NCBI GenBank assembly: GCA_030038535.1
Contig: JASHSV010000310.1
Span: forward strand, 1 to 42,636
Length of the DNA: 42,636 bases
Source of the DNA: Candidatus Acidiferrales bacterium
GTDB taxonomy: Bacteria; Acidobacteriota; Terriglobia; Acidiferrales; UBA7541
Direction: 5' to 3'
Made by a program: the position numbers and the translations under genes. How positions within the stretch are numbered: the first letter of the stretch is position 1; every line of letters begins with the position of its first letter. The notes below the pieces were generated by a model, which made no database searches, was not told the origin of the DNA, and saw only the letters and a list, made by a program, of their open reading frames with translations. Positions 1 through 8,539 of the stretch are shown one piece after another.

Positions 1-1
1 G

Positions 2-1411
2 TCAGATGTCGTAATAGAGCTGGAATTCGTAGGGATGCGGGCGCATGCGCACGGGATCGATTTCGTTCTTGCGCTTAAACTCGATCCAGAGGTCGATGAA
101 TTCCTCGCTGAAGACATCGCCCTTGAGCAGGAATTTGTGGTCGTCTTCGAGAGCGCGCAGGGATTCATCGAGCGAGCCGGGCAGGGATGGCACTTGCTTC
201 AGTTCCTCGGGCTCGAGGTCGTAGATGTCCTTGTCGAGCGGATTGCCGGGATTGATTTTGTTTTCGATGCCGTCGAGGCCGGCCATCATCATGGCGGAAA
301 ACGCCAGATAGGGGTTGCAGGAAGGGTCGGGCGGGCGGAATTCGAGACGCTTGGCCTTGGGGCTGGGCGAATACATGGGGATGCGCACGGCGGCGGAGCG
401 GTTGCGGCGCGAGTATGCGAGATTGACGGGAGCTTCGTAGCCGGGCACGAGGCGCTTGTAGGAATTCGTTGTGGGAGCGGCAAAGGCCACGATTGCCGGG
501 GCGTGCTTGAGGAGCCCGCCGATGTACCAGAGGGCGGTCTGTGAAAGGCCGGCGTAACTGTCGCCGGCGAACAGCGGTTTACCCTTGAGCCAAAGCGATT
601 GGTGCGTGTGCATGCCGGAGCCGTTGTCGCCAAAGAGCGGCTTGGGCATGAAGGTGACGGTCTTGCCGTACTGGTAGGCGACGTTTCGGACGATGTATTT
701 GAACTTCATCAGATTGTCGGCGGATTTGACGAGGGTTTCGTAGCGAACGTCGATCTCGCATTGGCCGCCGGAGGCCACTTCGTGGTGATGACATTCCACG
801 TGCATGTCGCAGGCGGCCATTTGAGTCGTCATTTCGGTGCGTAGATCCATGTAATGGTCGGTGGGAGGAACGGGGAAGTAGCCTTCCTTGTAGCGGGGAC
901 GGTAGCCCAGGTTGTGCTCGGCGCGGCCGGAATTCCAACGGCCCTCCTCAGCGTCAATGTAGTAGAAGGCGTGCTGGGGAAGGGATTCGAAGCGGATATT
1001 GTCGAAAATGAAGAATTCCGCTTCGGCGCCGAAGAAGGCCTGGTCGGCGACGCCGCTGTAACCGAGGTAGGCTTCGGCTTTCTTGGCTATCTGGCGGGTA
1101 TCGCGGGAGTAGGGCTGTTTGGTGATGGGATCGACGGCATCGGCGATCATGCAGAGGGTGGGAACTTCCCGGAAGGCGTCCATGAAGCAGGTATTGGGGT
1201 CGGGAGCCAAGAGCATGTCGGATTCGTGAATAGCGGCCCAGCCGCGGATGGAGCTGGCGTCCATCCCGAACCCCTCCGTAAAGCTCTCTTCGGTGAGCTC
1301 CGCGATGGGAAAGCTGACGTGCTGCCACACGCCGGGAACATCGGCGAAGCGCAGATCGAGAATCTTGGCGTTGTTCTTCGCCGCATACTCCAATACCTGT
1401 TTCGGCTGCAT
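2..1411 (-). CDS. glnA: Type I glutamine synthetase
   Basis: This enzyme makes glutamine from glutamate, ammonia and ATP, the main entry of ammonia into metabolism; it works in the cytoplasm as a dodecamer. The 469-residue length matches the bacterial GSI-beta form. The N-terminal beta-grasp part contains the DVPGVWQH and MDASSIRGW segments, and the catalytic part contains AEAEFFIFD, the [14 protein letters not shown]-site segment and the NRSAAVRIP segment. The adenylylation site is visible as DIYDLEPEE with the tyrosine at residue 397, the same number as in E. coli, so control by adenylylation (GlnE/GlnB) is likely; no glnB or glnE lies in the window. AGGAGG precedes the ATG. A good -35/-10 pair lies about 50-75 bases upstream. 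I saw no sigma-54 promoter. Identification is very secure. Confidence 0.98.
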   Translation of the reverse strand: MQPKQVLEYAAKNNAKILDLRFADVPGVWQHVSFPIAELTEESFTEGFGMDASSIRGWAAIHESDMLLAPDPNTCFMDAFREVPTLCMIADAVDPITKQPYSRDTRQIAKKAEAYLGYSGVADQAFFGAEAEFFIFDNIRFESLPQHAFYYIDAEEGRWNSGRAEHNLGYRPRYKEGYFPVPPTDHYMDLRTEMTTQMAACDMHVECHHHEVASGGQCEIDVRYETLVKSADNLMKFKYIVRNVAYQYGKTVTFMPKPLFGDNGSGMHTHQSLWLKGKPLFAGDSYAGLSQTALWYIGGLLKHAPAIVAFAAPTTNSYKRLVPGYEAPVNLAYSRRNRSAAVRIPMYSPSPKAKRLEFRPPDPSCNPYLAFSAMMMAGLDGIENKINPGNPLDKDIYDLEPEELKQVPSLPGSLDESLRALEDDHKFLLKGDVFSEEFIDLWIEFKRKNEIDPVRMRPHPYEFQLYYDI

Positions 1412-1458
1412 TTCGACGGCCTCCTGGTTTTTTCCGGGATGGTTACAAAGAACGGAGG

Positions 1459-1487
1459 AATATAGCGCATCAGCGAAAGCGCTTCAA
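1459..1487 (-). promoter_or_regulatory. Putative sigma-70 promoter of glnA
   Basis: On the minus strand a -35 box TTGAAG (1487-1482) and a -10 box TATATT (1464-1459) are separated by exactly 17 bases. Four and five of six positions match the consensus. The predicted transcription start near 1452 leaves about a 40-base leader before the glnA ATG, with an AGGAGG ribosome-binding site inside it. Confidence 0.5.
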
Positions 1488-1683
1488 TCGAGAAGAAAAA
1501 GACATATCGGCCTGCCTGTGGAAAGTTCAGTGTTTTCTTCAACCATGAAGAAAGCAAATGGAACGAATCAAAAGTCCTAATGGCAAAGGAAACGCAGTTG
1601 CGCGCGGAAGGCGATTCGGGCAGAAGATAGATAGAGGGCGCGTGGGGGCGCACGGGCGCGAGAGTTCGGGGACCTGTGGGGGA

Positions 1684-3090
1684 ATGAAGACGCAGCGATT
1701 CGCGAAGCGATCGAGGATTGAGGCACCGCCGGGAGAGGTGTTTGCGTGGCTGTGCCGGCCGGGCGCGTTCGAGCGGCTGATTCCACCCTGGGAATCGGTG
1801 ACGACGATCTCTCGGAGCGGGACGGCGCCGCAGCCTGGCTCACGCACGGAATTCACGATCAAAACAGGACCTCTTCGGCAGCGATGGGTGGCCGAGCACA
1901 CGGCCTACGAGGCCGGCCGGATGTTTCGCGACGAGCAGATTACAGGCCCGTTTGCACGCTGGGTGCACACGCACACCGTCGAGCCCGCAGAGGGCAATGC
2001 CTGCTTTCTGAGCGACGAAATTGAGTACGCACTGCCGATGGGCTTTCTTGGGGGTGCATTGGCATGCGCATTCGTGCGGCGGAGGCTGGAACGCGGCTTC
2101 GCCTACCGGCACAGAATTCCCGAGCAAGATGTGGGAGCGCATCTGAAATGGTCGAGAAAGCCGCTGCGGATTCTGGTGAGCGGCGCGACCGGGCTGGTGG
2201 GCAGCGCGCTGGTTGCGTATCTCTCGGCGGGAGGACACGCGGTGACGCGGCTGGTGCGGGCGGGCCGGGATAGCGCGCCTTCGCCCGGGATACCCACGCC
2301 GAGCCTGGCTTGGGATCCGTACGGGACCGTGTTTTCTTCTCCTTCTGCGCTGGAGGGATTCGACGCGGTGGTGCATCTGGCCGGCGAAAACATTGCCGCA
2401 GGGCGCTGGACGAAGGCAAGGAAAGCGCGAATCCGGGAGAGTCGTGTGCGAAGTACCAAAACGTTGGCGGAGGCGATGGCGCGGCTGGTGAAACCACCAC
2501 GGACACTGGTGGTGGCCAGCGCCATCGGCTATTACGGGGATCGAGGCGACGAAAATCTGGTGGAAGCAAGCTCGCGCGGCAAGGGGTTCCTGGCGGAGGT
2601 CTGCGCAGAGTGGGAGGCGGCGGCAGAGCCGGCGCGCGTGGCGGCGATTCGCGTGGTGAACCTGCGTACCGGAGTGGTGCTGACACCTGCCGGCGGCGCG
2701 CTGAAGCAGATGCTTCCGCCCTTCCGCATGGGAGCGGGTGGTCCGATCGGCGACGGACGACAATGGATGAGTTGGATCGCGCTGGACGATCTGCTCGATG
2801 TGATTCTTCACGCCATCGCCGATGAATCTCTATCGGGCCCGGTAAACGCGGTGGCGCCGCATCCGATGACGAACGAGGAGTGGACCGAAATGCTGGGGAA
2901 GATTCTGCGGCGTCCCACCGTGATGCCGATGCCTGCGTTTGCGGCGCGGGCGGCGTTCGGGGAGATGGCGGACGAGCTTTTGCTGGCGAGTACGCGAGTG
3001 CTTCCGGAACGGTTGCTGGCAGCGCGGCATTTTTTCCGGTTCGCGGAGGCCGAGCCGGCGCTGCGACACCTGCTGGGGAGTCGAGGCTGA
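1684..3090 (+). CDS. SRPBCC domain fused to TIGR01777-type NAD(P) epimerase
   Basis: This two-domain protein of 468 residues starts with a SRPBCC/START-like lipid- or ligand-binding domain (about residues 1-150, beginning RIEAPPGEVFAWL). A Rossmann-fold atypical short-chain dehydrogenase/epimerase of the TIGR01777 (YfcH/SDR39U1) family follows. The nucleotide-binding loop is GATGLVGSALVAYL near residue 163, followed by VHLAGENIAAGRW and ASAIGYYGDRGDE, which are hallmarks of this family. The true substrate of the family is unknown. I chose the ATG at 1684, because an earlier in-frame ATG at 1558 would add 42 residues that resemble non-coding sequence. A GGGGG stretch sits just before this ATG, but too close to be a clear ribosome-binding site. 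The gene diverges from glnA and converges on the inositol-phosphate synthase gene. Confidence 0.88.
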   Translation: MKTQRFAKRSRIEAPPGEVFAWLCRPGAFERLIPPWESVTTISRSGTAPQPGSRTEFTIKTGPLRQRWVAEHTAYEAGRMFRDEQITGPFARWVHTHTVEPAEGNACFLSDEIEYALPMGFLGGALACAFVRRRLERGFAYRHRIPEQDVGAHLKWSRKPLRILVSGATGLVGSALVAYLSAGGHAVTRLVRAGRDSAPSPGIPTPSLAWDPYGTVFSSPSALEGFDAVVHLAGENIAAGRWTKARKARIRESRVRSTKTLAEAMARLVKPPRTLVVASAIGYYGDRGDENLVEASSRGKGFLAEVCAEWEAAAEPARVAAIRVVNLRTGVVLTPAGGALKQMLPPFRMGAGGPIGDGRQWMSWIALDDLLDVILHAIADESLSGPVNAVAPHPMTNEEWTEMLGKILRRPTVMPMPAFAARAAFGEMADELLLASTRVLPERLLAARHFFRFAEAEPALRHLLGSRG

Positions 3091-3118
3091 GAGCTTTGCG
3101 GCAATCGGGGACGCTGAT

Positions 3119-4432
3119 CTAGTCGTAGTATTCGGTTCCGAGATGAGTGATGAGGGGCTCGCCGCGCATCCAGCGCAGAGTGTTCTTGAGCTTCATCAAC
3201 TGAATGAACAGGTCGTGCTCGGGGTAGAGCTCGGGGGCGCACATCGGCGACTTGAAATAAAAGCTGAGCCATTCCTGAATGCCGCGGAGGCCGGCGCGCT
3301 GGGCCAGATCGAGGAAGAGGGTGAGGTCCAGGACAATGGGTGCGGCGAGGATGGAGTCGCGGCACAGAAAATCCACTTTGATCTGCATGGGGTAGCCGAG
3401 CCAGCCGAAGATGTCGATATTGTCCCATCCCTCTTTGTTGTCGCCGCGCGGAGGATAGTAGTTGATGCGGACCTTGTGGTGAATCTTGCCGTAGAGGGTG
3501 GGGTAGAGGTGCGGCTGCAGGATGTATTCGAGCGAGCCGAGCTTGGATTCTTCCTTGGTTTTGAAGGATTCCGGGTCGTCGAGAACTTCGCCATCGCGAT
3601 TGCCGAGGATATTGGTGGAAAACCAGCCGCTGAGGCCGATCATGCGGGCCTTAAAACCGGGGGCGAGGATGGTCTTCATGAGCGTCTGGCCGGTCTTGAA
3701 GTCCTTGCCGGCGATGGGGACATGGCGGTCGTGGGCCAGCTGGGTGAGAGCGGGAATGTCCACGTTGAGGTTCGGGGCGCCGTTGGCGTAGGGAACGCCG
3801 CTCTTGATGGCAGCATAGGCGTAGAGCATGGAGGGAGGGATGGCGGGATCGTTCTTTTTCATCCCCTCTTCGAGCTTCTTTATGCTCTGATGCACGTCTT
3901 CCGGGCGCAGGAAAATTTCGGTAGAGCCGCACCAAACCATCACCAGGCGGTCTGCGCCGGACTTTTTGCGGAACTGCTTGATGTCGTCTTCGATCTGTTC
4001 GGCGAGGTCGAATTTCGTCTTGCCCTTTTTGACGTACGAGCCTTCGAGCTTCTTGACATAGTTCTGGTCGAAGGCCGCTTTCATGGGCGAAATGCCTTCA
4101 AGGAATTTGCGGACCTTGGCGAGGTCGTGAGGCTCGAGAACGCCGGCGTGAGCGGCGGACTCGAAGGCGTTGTCGGGGAAAATGTCCCAACCGCCGAAGA
4201 CGAGATTATCGAGCGCGGCCAGGGGGACAAAATCCTTGATGAGCGGGGCGCGATTTTCGGTGCGCTTGCCGAGCCGGACGGTGCCCATCTGAGTTAGCGA
4301 GCCGACGGGGTTGGCTTCGCGCTTGCGAACCAGCTCGACCCCGGCCATGAACGTGGTGGCTACGGCGCCCATGCCGGGCAAGAGGACGCCGAGCTTGCCT
4401 TTTGCCGCCTTGATGTCTCTCGGTTTTTCCAT
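3119..4432 (-). CDS. ino1: Myo-inositol-1-phosphate synthase
   Basis: The product is predicted to convert glucose-6-phosphate to myo-inositol-1-phosphate with bound NAD, the committed step to inositol lipids and inositol-derived compatible solutes. The N-terminal Rossmann segment reads GVLLPGMGAVATTFMAG. The GKDFKTGQTLMKT segment carries the conserved lysines of the family, and it is followed by GLSGWFSTNILGNRDG. At 437 residues it is the usual size for the bacterial enzyme. I set the start at 4432 because GAGGAT lies six bases before that ATG; an ATG ten codons further upstream has no such site. No inositol monophosphatase gene is adjacent. The 3' end faces the epimerase gene with a gap of under 30 bases. 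Confidence 0.93.
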   Translation of the reverse strand: MEKPRDIKAAKGKLGVLLPGMGAVATTFMAGVELVRKREANPVGSLTQMGTVRLGKRTENRAPLIKDFVPLAALDNLVFGGWDIFPDNAFESAAHAGVLEPHDLAKVRKFLEGISPMKAAFDQNYVKKLEGSYVKKGKTKFDLAEQIEDDIKQFRKKSGADRLVMVWCGSTEIFLRPEDVHQSIKKLEEGMKKNDPAIPPSMLYAYAAIKSGVPYANGAPNLNVDIPALTQLAHDRHVPIAGKDFKTGQTLMKTILAPGFKARMIGLSGWFSTNILGNRDGEVLDDPESFKTKEESKLGSLEYILQPHLYPTLYGKIHHKVRINYYPPRGDNKEGWDNIDIFGWLGYPMQIKVDFLCRDSILAAPIVLDLTLFLDLAQRAGLRGIQEWLSFYFKSPMCAPELYPEHDLFIQLMKLKNTLRWMRGEPLITHLGTEYYD

Positions 4433-4474
4433 TCGGATCCTCAGACGCGAGAAATTGCGCAACCGAAATTACAC

Positions 4475-4503
4475 ATAATGAGGATTCACGCGGAGAATTG
4501 CAA
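4475..4503 (-). promoter_or_regulatory. Weak candidate promoter of ino1
   Basis: On the minus strand TTGCAA (4503-4498) and CATTAT (4480-4475) are 17 bases apart, each matching four of six consensus positions. The site lies about 45 bases upstream of the chosen ATG at 4432. The -10 lacks its first consensus T, so this is only a suggestion. Confidence 0.25.
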
Positions 4504-4584
4504 ATCAGAGTCAGCGCGATTCAGGCGAGAGAGACCACGGTCAGGCAAGCTTAGGCCGTGTCGGAACGAGGGGACTTTAAAAGG

Positions 4585-4635
4585 CAGAAGGCCGCCCGCC
4601 CCACCGGAAGGCCTTCCGCACTCAAAGGCCTTCTG
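4585..4635 (-). terminator. Hairpin with nested palindrome after the DUF4097 gene
   Basis: The 9-base arms CAGAAGGCC (4585-4593) and GGCCTTCTG (4627-4635) are perfectly complementary. Read on the minus strand, the second arm is followed by CCTTTTAAAG, giving a short T-run as in a rho-independent terminator. The loop itself contains a perfect 14-base palindrome, CGGAAGGCCTTCCG (4605-4618), so two alternative folds are possible. It begins about 17 bases downstream of the stop codon of the DUF4097 gene and most likely ends the polX-DUF4097 transcript. Confidence 0.5.
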
Positions 4636-4651
4636 GCTGCGGCTATATGCG

Positions 4652-5506
4652 TTAGAGGCGTTCGAGGCGTATGGAGCCGTCACCGGTGCGGATTTGCAGG
4701 GTGGGTCCGCCGCCGCCGAGCTTGCCACGCAAATCCTTGCGGCCGAGGATGCCGGAGACCATCAGAGGCAACTGGCTGGAAATGGATCCGTCGCCCGTAT
4801 GCGCTTCCAAATCGGCGGCAATTCCATCCGGCAGCCGCACGGTCACACTGCCATCGCCTGTATGAATGGACCAATTGTTTGTGAGCTTGGAGCCGGGAAG
4901 AACGTCTGCGGTGATGCTGCCGTCGCCTGTTTCCAGGCGGAGTGCATCGAAGCGGCCGCGGGCGCGGAGATGGCCGTCGTTGGTCGAGGCTTCGAGCGAG
5001 CCATCGAGGCCCGACGCTTCGATATGGCCGTCGCCGGAATGCAGGCGAATGGAGCCATGGAGGTCGGAGACGTCGATGCCGCCGTCGGAAGTCTCGATTT
5101 GCAGATCGCCCTGGACGCCGTTGACGCGGATGCTGCCGTCGCCGGAACGGAGGTTCAAGCCGGCTTCCTTGGGAACGGTCAGTTCGATGTGGACGAAGCG
5201 GTGCTGGTCGCCCCAGGACCAACGGATGCGGGGCACGCGGACTTCGAGCGCGATGCTGTTGCCGTTCTGGACGTCGCGCGAGATTTGTACTTCGTCGGAG
5301 GAAATGGTCCAGTTGTTGGTGATGACGCGCACGGACACTTCTTGCGCAGTTCCTGTAGTGACCTGGATCGCGGCGTCGTTGGTATCCACGCGCACGTCGG
5401 GGCGTCCGGTGAGCTTATAAACCTTGTTCCACTGATCGGCGCGGGCGGGCAGCGCCAGAAGCGCAAACATCGCAGCGCCCGCGGCCATGGAAGAAACTCG
5501 GTGCAT
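4652..5506 (-). CDS. Secreted DUF4097-family repeat protein
   Basis: This is a 284-residue exported protein of the DUF4097 (putative adhesin, beta-strand repeat) family; its function is not known. Residues 1-23 form a signal peptide ending in LPARA before DQW. After an N-terminal beta-rich part (about 25-115) the protein consists of short repeats centred on a TGDGSI-like turn. The Asp of these turns falls at residues 123, 141, 159, 177 and 195, an exact 18-residue period, and then at 218, 239 and 276. This pattern fits a right-handed beta-helix or stacked beta-sheet. The gene follows polX on the same strand after 75 bases and may share its transcript. Identification to family is good; any role in adhesion or envelope sensing would be a guess. 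Confidence 0.85.
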   Translation of the reverse strand: MHRVSSMAAGAAMFALLALPARADQWNKVYKLTGRPDVRVDTNDAAIQVTTGTAQEVSVRVITNNWTISSDEVQISRDVQNGNSIALEVRVPRIRWSWGDQHRFVHIELTVPKEAGLNLRSGDGSIRVNGVQGDLQIETSDGGIDVSDLHGSIRLHSGDGHIEASGLDGSLEASTNDGHLRARGRFDALRLETGDGSITADVLPGSKLTNNWSIHTGDGSVTVRLPDGIAADLEAHTGDGSISSQLPLMVSGILGRKDLRGKLGGGGPTLQIRTGDGSIRLERL

Positions 5507-5581
5507 AGGGCCTCCGCAACTTCTGACGGATAGTACGCCAAAACGGTAGCGAAAGTTCCACCCAGGGCATAAAACTGCGCA

Positions 5582-7414
5582 CTAAGCGCGAGACCGGGGC
5601 CGCGAGCCGGTTGCGCGCTTTCTCCCGGCACGCGCCGGGGGGGCCAGACGCGGCCGCGCCGGCGCTCCCGGTTTTGGCCGGAGAGCGGCGAGCAGTTGGT
5701 CGCAGCCCAGGGTATTGAGAACGTCCTTTGGCTCAATCCAGCCGCGACGGGCGGTGCGCACGCCAAATTCGATGAGGGTGAGATTCGAGGTGGAATGCGC
5801 GTCAGTGGAGATGACGATCTTGACTCCGGCATCCTTGGCCATGCGGAGGTGCGTATCGCGGAGATCGAGGCGTTCGGGATGGCTGTTGCACTCCATGGCG
5901 ACGCCGCGATCTCGCGCGGTTTTCAGGATGAGGTCCATGTCGTAGTCGAAACCCTCGCGGCGCAGGAGAATCCGGCCGGTGGGGTGGGCAATAATCTGCG
6001 TGTAGGGATTTTCGAGCGCGGCGAGCATGCGCTCGGTCATGGCTGCGCGGTCCAGATTCATATAGGAATGGATGGAGCAGAGGACGACGTCCAGCTCGGC
6101 CAGAACTTCATCGTCCATGTCGAGGGAGCCGTCTTTGAGGATGTCCACCTCGCAGCTCGCGAGCAGGCGAATGCCGTCGATCTGTTTTTGGCCAGCGCGA
6201 ATGGCCTGGATGTGGGCTTTCATGCGCTTCTCATCGAGACCATTGGCGACGGTGACGGCTTTGGAGTGGTCGGTGAAGGCGATGTATTCGTGGCCGAGGG
6301 CCTTGGCCGCCTGGGCCATTTCCAGGATCGAATTCTTGCCGTCGCTGGCCGTAGTGTGCATCTGCAGATCGCCGCGAATGTCTTTGAGGGTGATCAGATG
6401 GGGCAGGTGGCCGGTTTCCGCGGCTTCGATCTCGCCGGTATTCTCGCGGAGTTCCGGTGGAATCCAGGCGAGGCCGAGCTTCCTGTAAATCTCCTCCTCG
6501 GTGCGGGAGGCGACGGGCTTTTCGTCTTTGAGGCGCGAGAGGGCGTACTCGTTGAGGGTAAAGCCCATCTTGAGCGCCCGGCTGCGCAGGGTGACGTTGT
6601 GCTCTTTCGAGCCGGTGAAATAAAGCAGCGCGGCGCCGGTTTCGCTGGGCGGAAGCAGGCGAACGTCCACTTGCATGCCGCTCGAGAGCACGAAACTGAC
6701 TTTGTTTTCGCCGCGAGCGAGCACCTGCTCGATGCCGGAGATTGCGAGGATGTGATCGCCGACGGCGGCGATGTCGCGGGGCTTGTTGCGCGATTCGGGC
6801 ATGGTGACCAGGAGGTCGAGGTCGCCGACGGTTTCCTTGGAGCGGCGCAGAGAGCCCGCGGCCTGCACGTCTTCGATCTGACGGCCAAGCTTGCGAATGT
6901 GCGCGATGATTTCGTCGGCGACGCGCTGGGCCACGTCGAGATGGAAACGTCCGCTGGCCTTCTGAAAGACAGCGACGGCTTTCAGGATGTTCTGCTCGCT
7001 CTTTTCTCCGAAGCCGTCCAGAGCTCGGAGTTTGCCCTCGCGGGCCAGCTTCTCCACCTGTTCGACGGTACCTGCTTTGAAGGTTTTCCAGAGCACGGCG
7101 ACCTTTTTGGGCCCGAGGGACTGGAGTTTGAGCAGGTCGAGGATGGTGTGCGGATATCTTTTGAGCAGCTTGGCGCGCAGGGCGTAGTCGCCAGACTTCA
7201 GGATTTCCTGGATATGCTCGGCCATGCGGTCGCCGATGCCGGGCAGCGCGGTGAGCTTTTCGGGATCAGCGGCAAGAGCGGCGATGCTTTCCGGCAGGCC
7301 GTCGATGAGTTCCGCGGCGCGTTCATAACTGCGGTAGCGGCCGATGATGGCGCCGTCGATCTCGAGGAGTTGTGCGGTTTCGCGGAGGATGCGGGCAACG
7401 TCGCGGTTTTCCAT
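5582..7414 (-). CDS. polX: DNA polymerase/3'-5' exonuclease PolX
   Basis: The 610-residue protein has the full bacterial PolX plan. It opens with a helix-hairpin-helix 8-kDa-like domain (TALPGIGDRMAEHI, residues 55-70), followed by a family X polymerase core. The core has GSLRRSKETVGDLDLL (metal ligands Asp198 and Asp200) and Asp250 in QVDVRLL. A C-terminal PHP domain begins at DLQMHTTASDGK (His353) and contains FTDHS, supplying the 3'-5' exonuclease or AP-endonuclease activity. The family fills gaps in base-excision repair. The last 30 residues are basic and rich in Arg, Pro and Ala. A TATAAT box ends only ten bases before the ATG. The DUF4097 gene follows on the same strand. Confidence 0.95.
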   Translation of the reverse strand: MENRDVARILRETAQLLEIDGAIIGRYRSYERAAELIDGLPESIAALAADPEKLTALPGIGDRMAEHIQEILKSGDYALRAKLLKRYPHTILDLLKLQSLGPKKVAVLWKTFKAGTVEQVEKLAREGKLRALDGFGEKSEQNILKAVAVFQKASGRFHLDVAQRVADEIIAHIRKLGRQIEDVQAAGSLRRSKETVGDLDLLVTMPESRNKPRDIAAVGDHILAISGIEQVLARGENKVSFVLSSGMQVDVRLLPPSETGAALLYFTGSKEHNVTLRSRALKMGFTLNEYALSRLKDEKPVASRTEEEIYRKLGLAWIPPELRENTGEIEAAETGHLPHLITLKDIRGDLQMHTTASDGKNSILEMAQAAKALGHEYIAFTDHSKAVTVANGLDEKRMKAHIQAIRAGQKQIDGIRLLASCEVDILKDGSLDMDDEVLAELDVVLCSIHSYMNLDRAAMTERMLAALENPYTQIIAHPTGRILLRREGFDYDMDLILKTARDRGVAMECNSHPERLDLRDTHLRMAKDAGVKIVISTDAHSTSNLTLIEFGVRTARRGWIEPKDVLNTLGCDQLLAALRPKPGAPARPRLAPPARAGRKRATGSRPRSRA

Positions 7415-7424
7415 GGCGGAAAGG

Positions 7425-7430
7425 ATTATA
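7425..7430 (-). promoter_or_regulatory. polX: Consensus -10 box just upstream of polX
   Basis: A perfect TATAAT lies on the minus strand at 7430-7425, ten bases before the polX ATG. No -35 box is seen at 16-18 bases. If it is used, transcription would begin within a few bases of the start codon, giving a leaderless or nearly leaderless mRNA. Confidence 0.3.
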
Positions 7431-7569
7431 GACCGGGAGCAGGCGGAGCGGCCTCAGCCGGCGCCCGCCGCGGCACCGTGAGAATCCGAGTGCACGAGGA
7501 AAAAGACCGCTAGCACCCCGCCGGATGAGGCGAGACTCGGTGCGCTTTTGCGCGCCCCGGATGAGCCAA

Positions 7570-7595
7570 CTTTCGTTCGAGAATTCGAGCGAAAG
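7570..7595 (-). terminator. Strong hairpin directly after the cold-shock gene
   Basis: The segment CTTTCGTTCGA-GAAT-TCGAGCGAAAG (plus-strand reading) has 11-base arms with one mismatch and a 4-base loop. It starts three bases after the stop codon of the cold-shock gene. There is no long T-run, so termination strength is uncertain; it may instead protect the 3' end of the mRNA. A second small hairpin, GCGC-TTTT-GCGC, lies at 7542-7553. Confidence 0.45.
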
Positions 7596-7598
7596 GTG

Positions 7599-7796
7599 CT
7601 AGGCCTTGGTTACGTTTGCAGCCTGAGGGCCCTTCTGCCCTTGGACGATTTCAAACTCCACCGAGTCGCCTTCCTGGAGTGTTTTGTAGCCTTCGGCAAC
7701 GATGGCCGTGTAATGCACGAACACGTCCGCCCCGCCGTCGCGACCGATGAAACCATAACCCTTTGCGTTGTTGAACCACTTGACTTTTCCCGTCAC
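7599..7796 (-). CDS. csp: Cold-shock domain protein (CspA family)
   Basis: This is a 65-residue single cold-shock (OB-fold) domain protein that binds single-stranded nucleic acid and is expected to act as an RNA chaperone. The RNP1-type motif KGYGFI and the RNP2-type motif VFVHY are both present, and the protein opens TGKVKWFNN as in CspA. Reading the frame upstream gives a longer form of 103 residues, but the extra 38 residues are not CSP-like. I therefore take GTG at 7796 as the start, with AGGAG six bases upstream. The mRNA appears to carry a leader of about 80 bases behind a promoter with a perfect -35, and a hairpin follows the stop. Flanking genes are not functionally linked in an obvious way. 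Confidence 0.95.
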   Translation of the reverse strand: MTGKVKWFNNAKGYGFIGRDGGADVFVHYTAIVAEGYKTLQEGDSVEFEIVQGQKGPQAANVTKA

Positions 7797-7812
7797 TTTC
7801 CACTCCTGCCCC

Positions 7813-7866
7813 CTACTGGAATTGAACTGCGGTAAAGGCCGGCCGGGTGACCCCAAAGACCAGTAG
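7813..7866 (-). promoter_or_regulatory. Inverted repeat in the cold-shock mRNA leader
   Basis: The leader of the cold-shock gene contains CTACTGG (7866-7860 on the minus strand) and its perfect complement CCAGTAG (7819-7813), 40 bases apart. The second arm ends within a few bases of the GGGGGCAGGAG ribosome-binding region. A GGCCGGCC palindrome lies in the loop. Such a fold could change access to the start site with temperature, as is known for cspA leaders; that function is inferred. Confidence 0.4.
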
Positions 7867-7881
7867 CCCAAACCGGCGCGG

Positions 7882-7910
7882 AGTGTATTTAGAGAGGGGT
7901 CGGGTGTCAA
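7882..7910 (-). promoter_or_regulatory. Promoter of the cold-shock gene
   Basis: A perfect -35 box TTGACA (7910-7905) is followed after exactly 17 bases by TACACT (7887-7882), four of six matches to the -10 consensus. Transcription would start near 7875, leaving a leader of about 80 bases before the GTG start. Confidence 0.6.
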
Positions 7911-7975
7911 GACTCGGGAGGCAGAACGGAAGTAGCGGGGCGTTGCGGGCAGGATGGCGGCGAAAGCGGGAGAGA

Positions 7976-8518
7976 TCAGCGCCGGCGAAAGAAACGCGCG
8001 TAGTAAAGAATGGCGGCGATGGACTTGGTGTCGCGCAGACGGCCGGTGCGCATCATGCGCTCGAGCCGGCGGAGGGAGAACTGGCGGGCTTCGAGACGCT
8101 CGTCTTCTTCGGGACGCGGAGGGCCGGCTTGAAGCCCCTGGCAGGCGAAGACCACCATGTGCTCGCTGAGGAAGCCGGGGGTGGGAAAAACGTCGAGGAG
8201 CTTGCGGAAGCGCCGCGCCGTGTAGCCGGTTTCTTCGGCGAGCTCGCGCTTGGCGCCTGCCAGGGGGGATTCGCCGCCGTCGATGCGGCCAGCCACCAGT
8301 TCCCAGAGGAAGCAGCCGACGGAATGGCGGTACTGGCGAACGAGCAAAATGTCGCCGTTGGGGAAAACAGGAAGCACAACGACAGAACCGGGATGAATGA
8401 CTACATCGCGGGTGGCCTGATAGCCGCCGGGTTCGAGAACGCGTTCGCGGCGAACGTTGAAGAGCGGCCCTTCAAACAGCGTGGCGCTCTCGAGGATTTT
8501 GGCTTTTGTCGCGCTCAC
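7976..8518 (-). CDS. Nudix hydrolase, ADP-ribose pyrophosphatase type
   Basis: This is a 180-residue Nudix protein most like ADP-ribose pyrophosphatases (NudF/YqkG), which split ADP-ribose to AMP and ribose-5-phosphate. The complete Nudix box runs from Gly77 to Tyr99, with Glu83, Arg91, Glu92, Glu95, Glu96 and Gly98 all in place (key part RELAEETGY). The upstream segment [20 protein letters not shown] is typical of this subgroup, as is [17 protein letters not shown] after the box. The start is GTG at 8518 with AAGGA nine bases upstream. It follows the DUF169 gene by 21 bases on the same strand, so the two are probably cotranscribed. The exact nucleotide-sugar substrate cannot be read from sequence. 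Confidence 0.9.
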   Translation of the reverse strand: MSATKAKILESATLFEGPLFNVRRERVLEPGGYQATRDVVIHPGSVVVLPVFPNGDILLVRQYRHSVGCFLWELVAGRIDGGESPLAGAKRELAEETGYTARRFRKLLDVFPTPGFLSEHMVVFACQGLQAGPPRPEEDERLEARQFSLRRLERMMRTGRLRDTKSIAAILYYARFFRRR

Positions 8519-8539
8519 GGCTCGAGTCCTTGCCCCGCG

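Noticed and set aside
1412-1683. Possible sigma-54 promoter upstream of glnA.
   Set aside because: No TGGCAC-N5-TTGC pattern is found by reading; a sigma-70-like promoter fits better.
2939-4297. A 452-codon open frame on the plus strand opposite ino1.
   Set aside because: It is the antisense shadow of ino1 in G+C-rich DNA. It has no ribosome-binding site, shows no family resemblance, and its composition follows the opposite strand.
5696-7513. A 605-codon open frame on the plus strand opposite polX.
   Set aside because: PolX on the other strand has every family motif. The antisense product is rich in Gly, Ala, Val and Glu without any recognisable domain.
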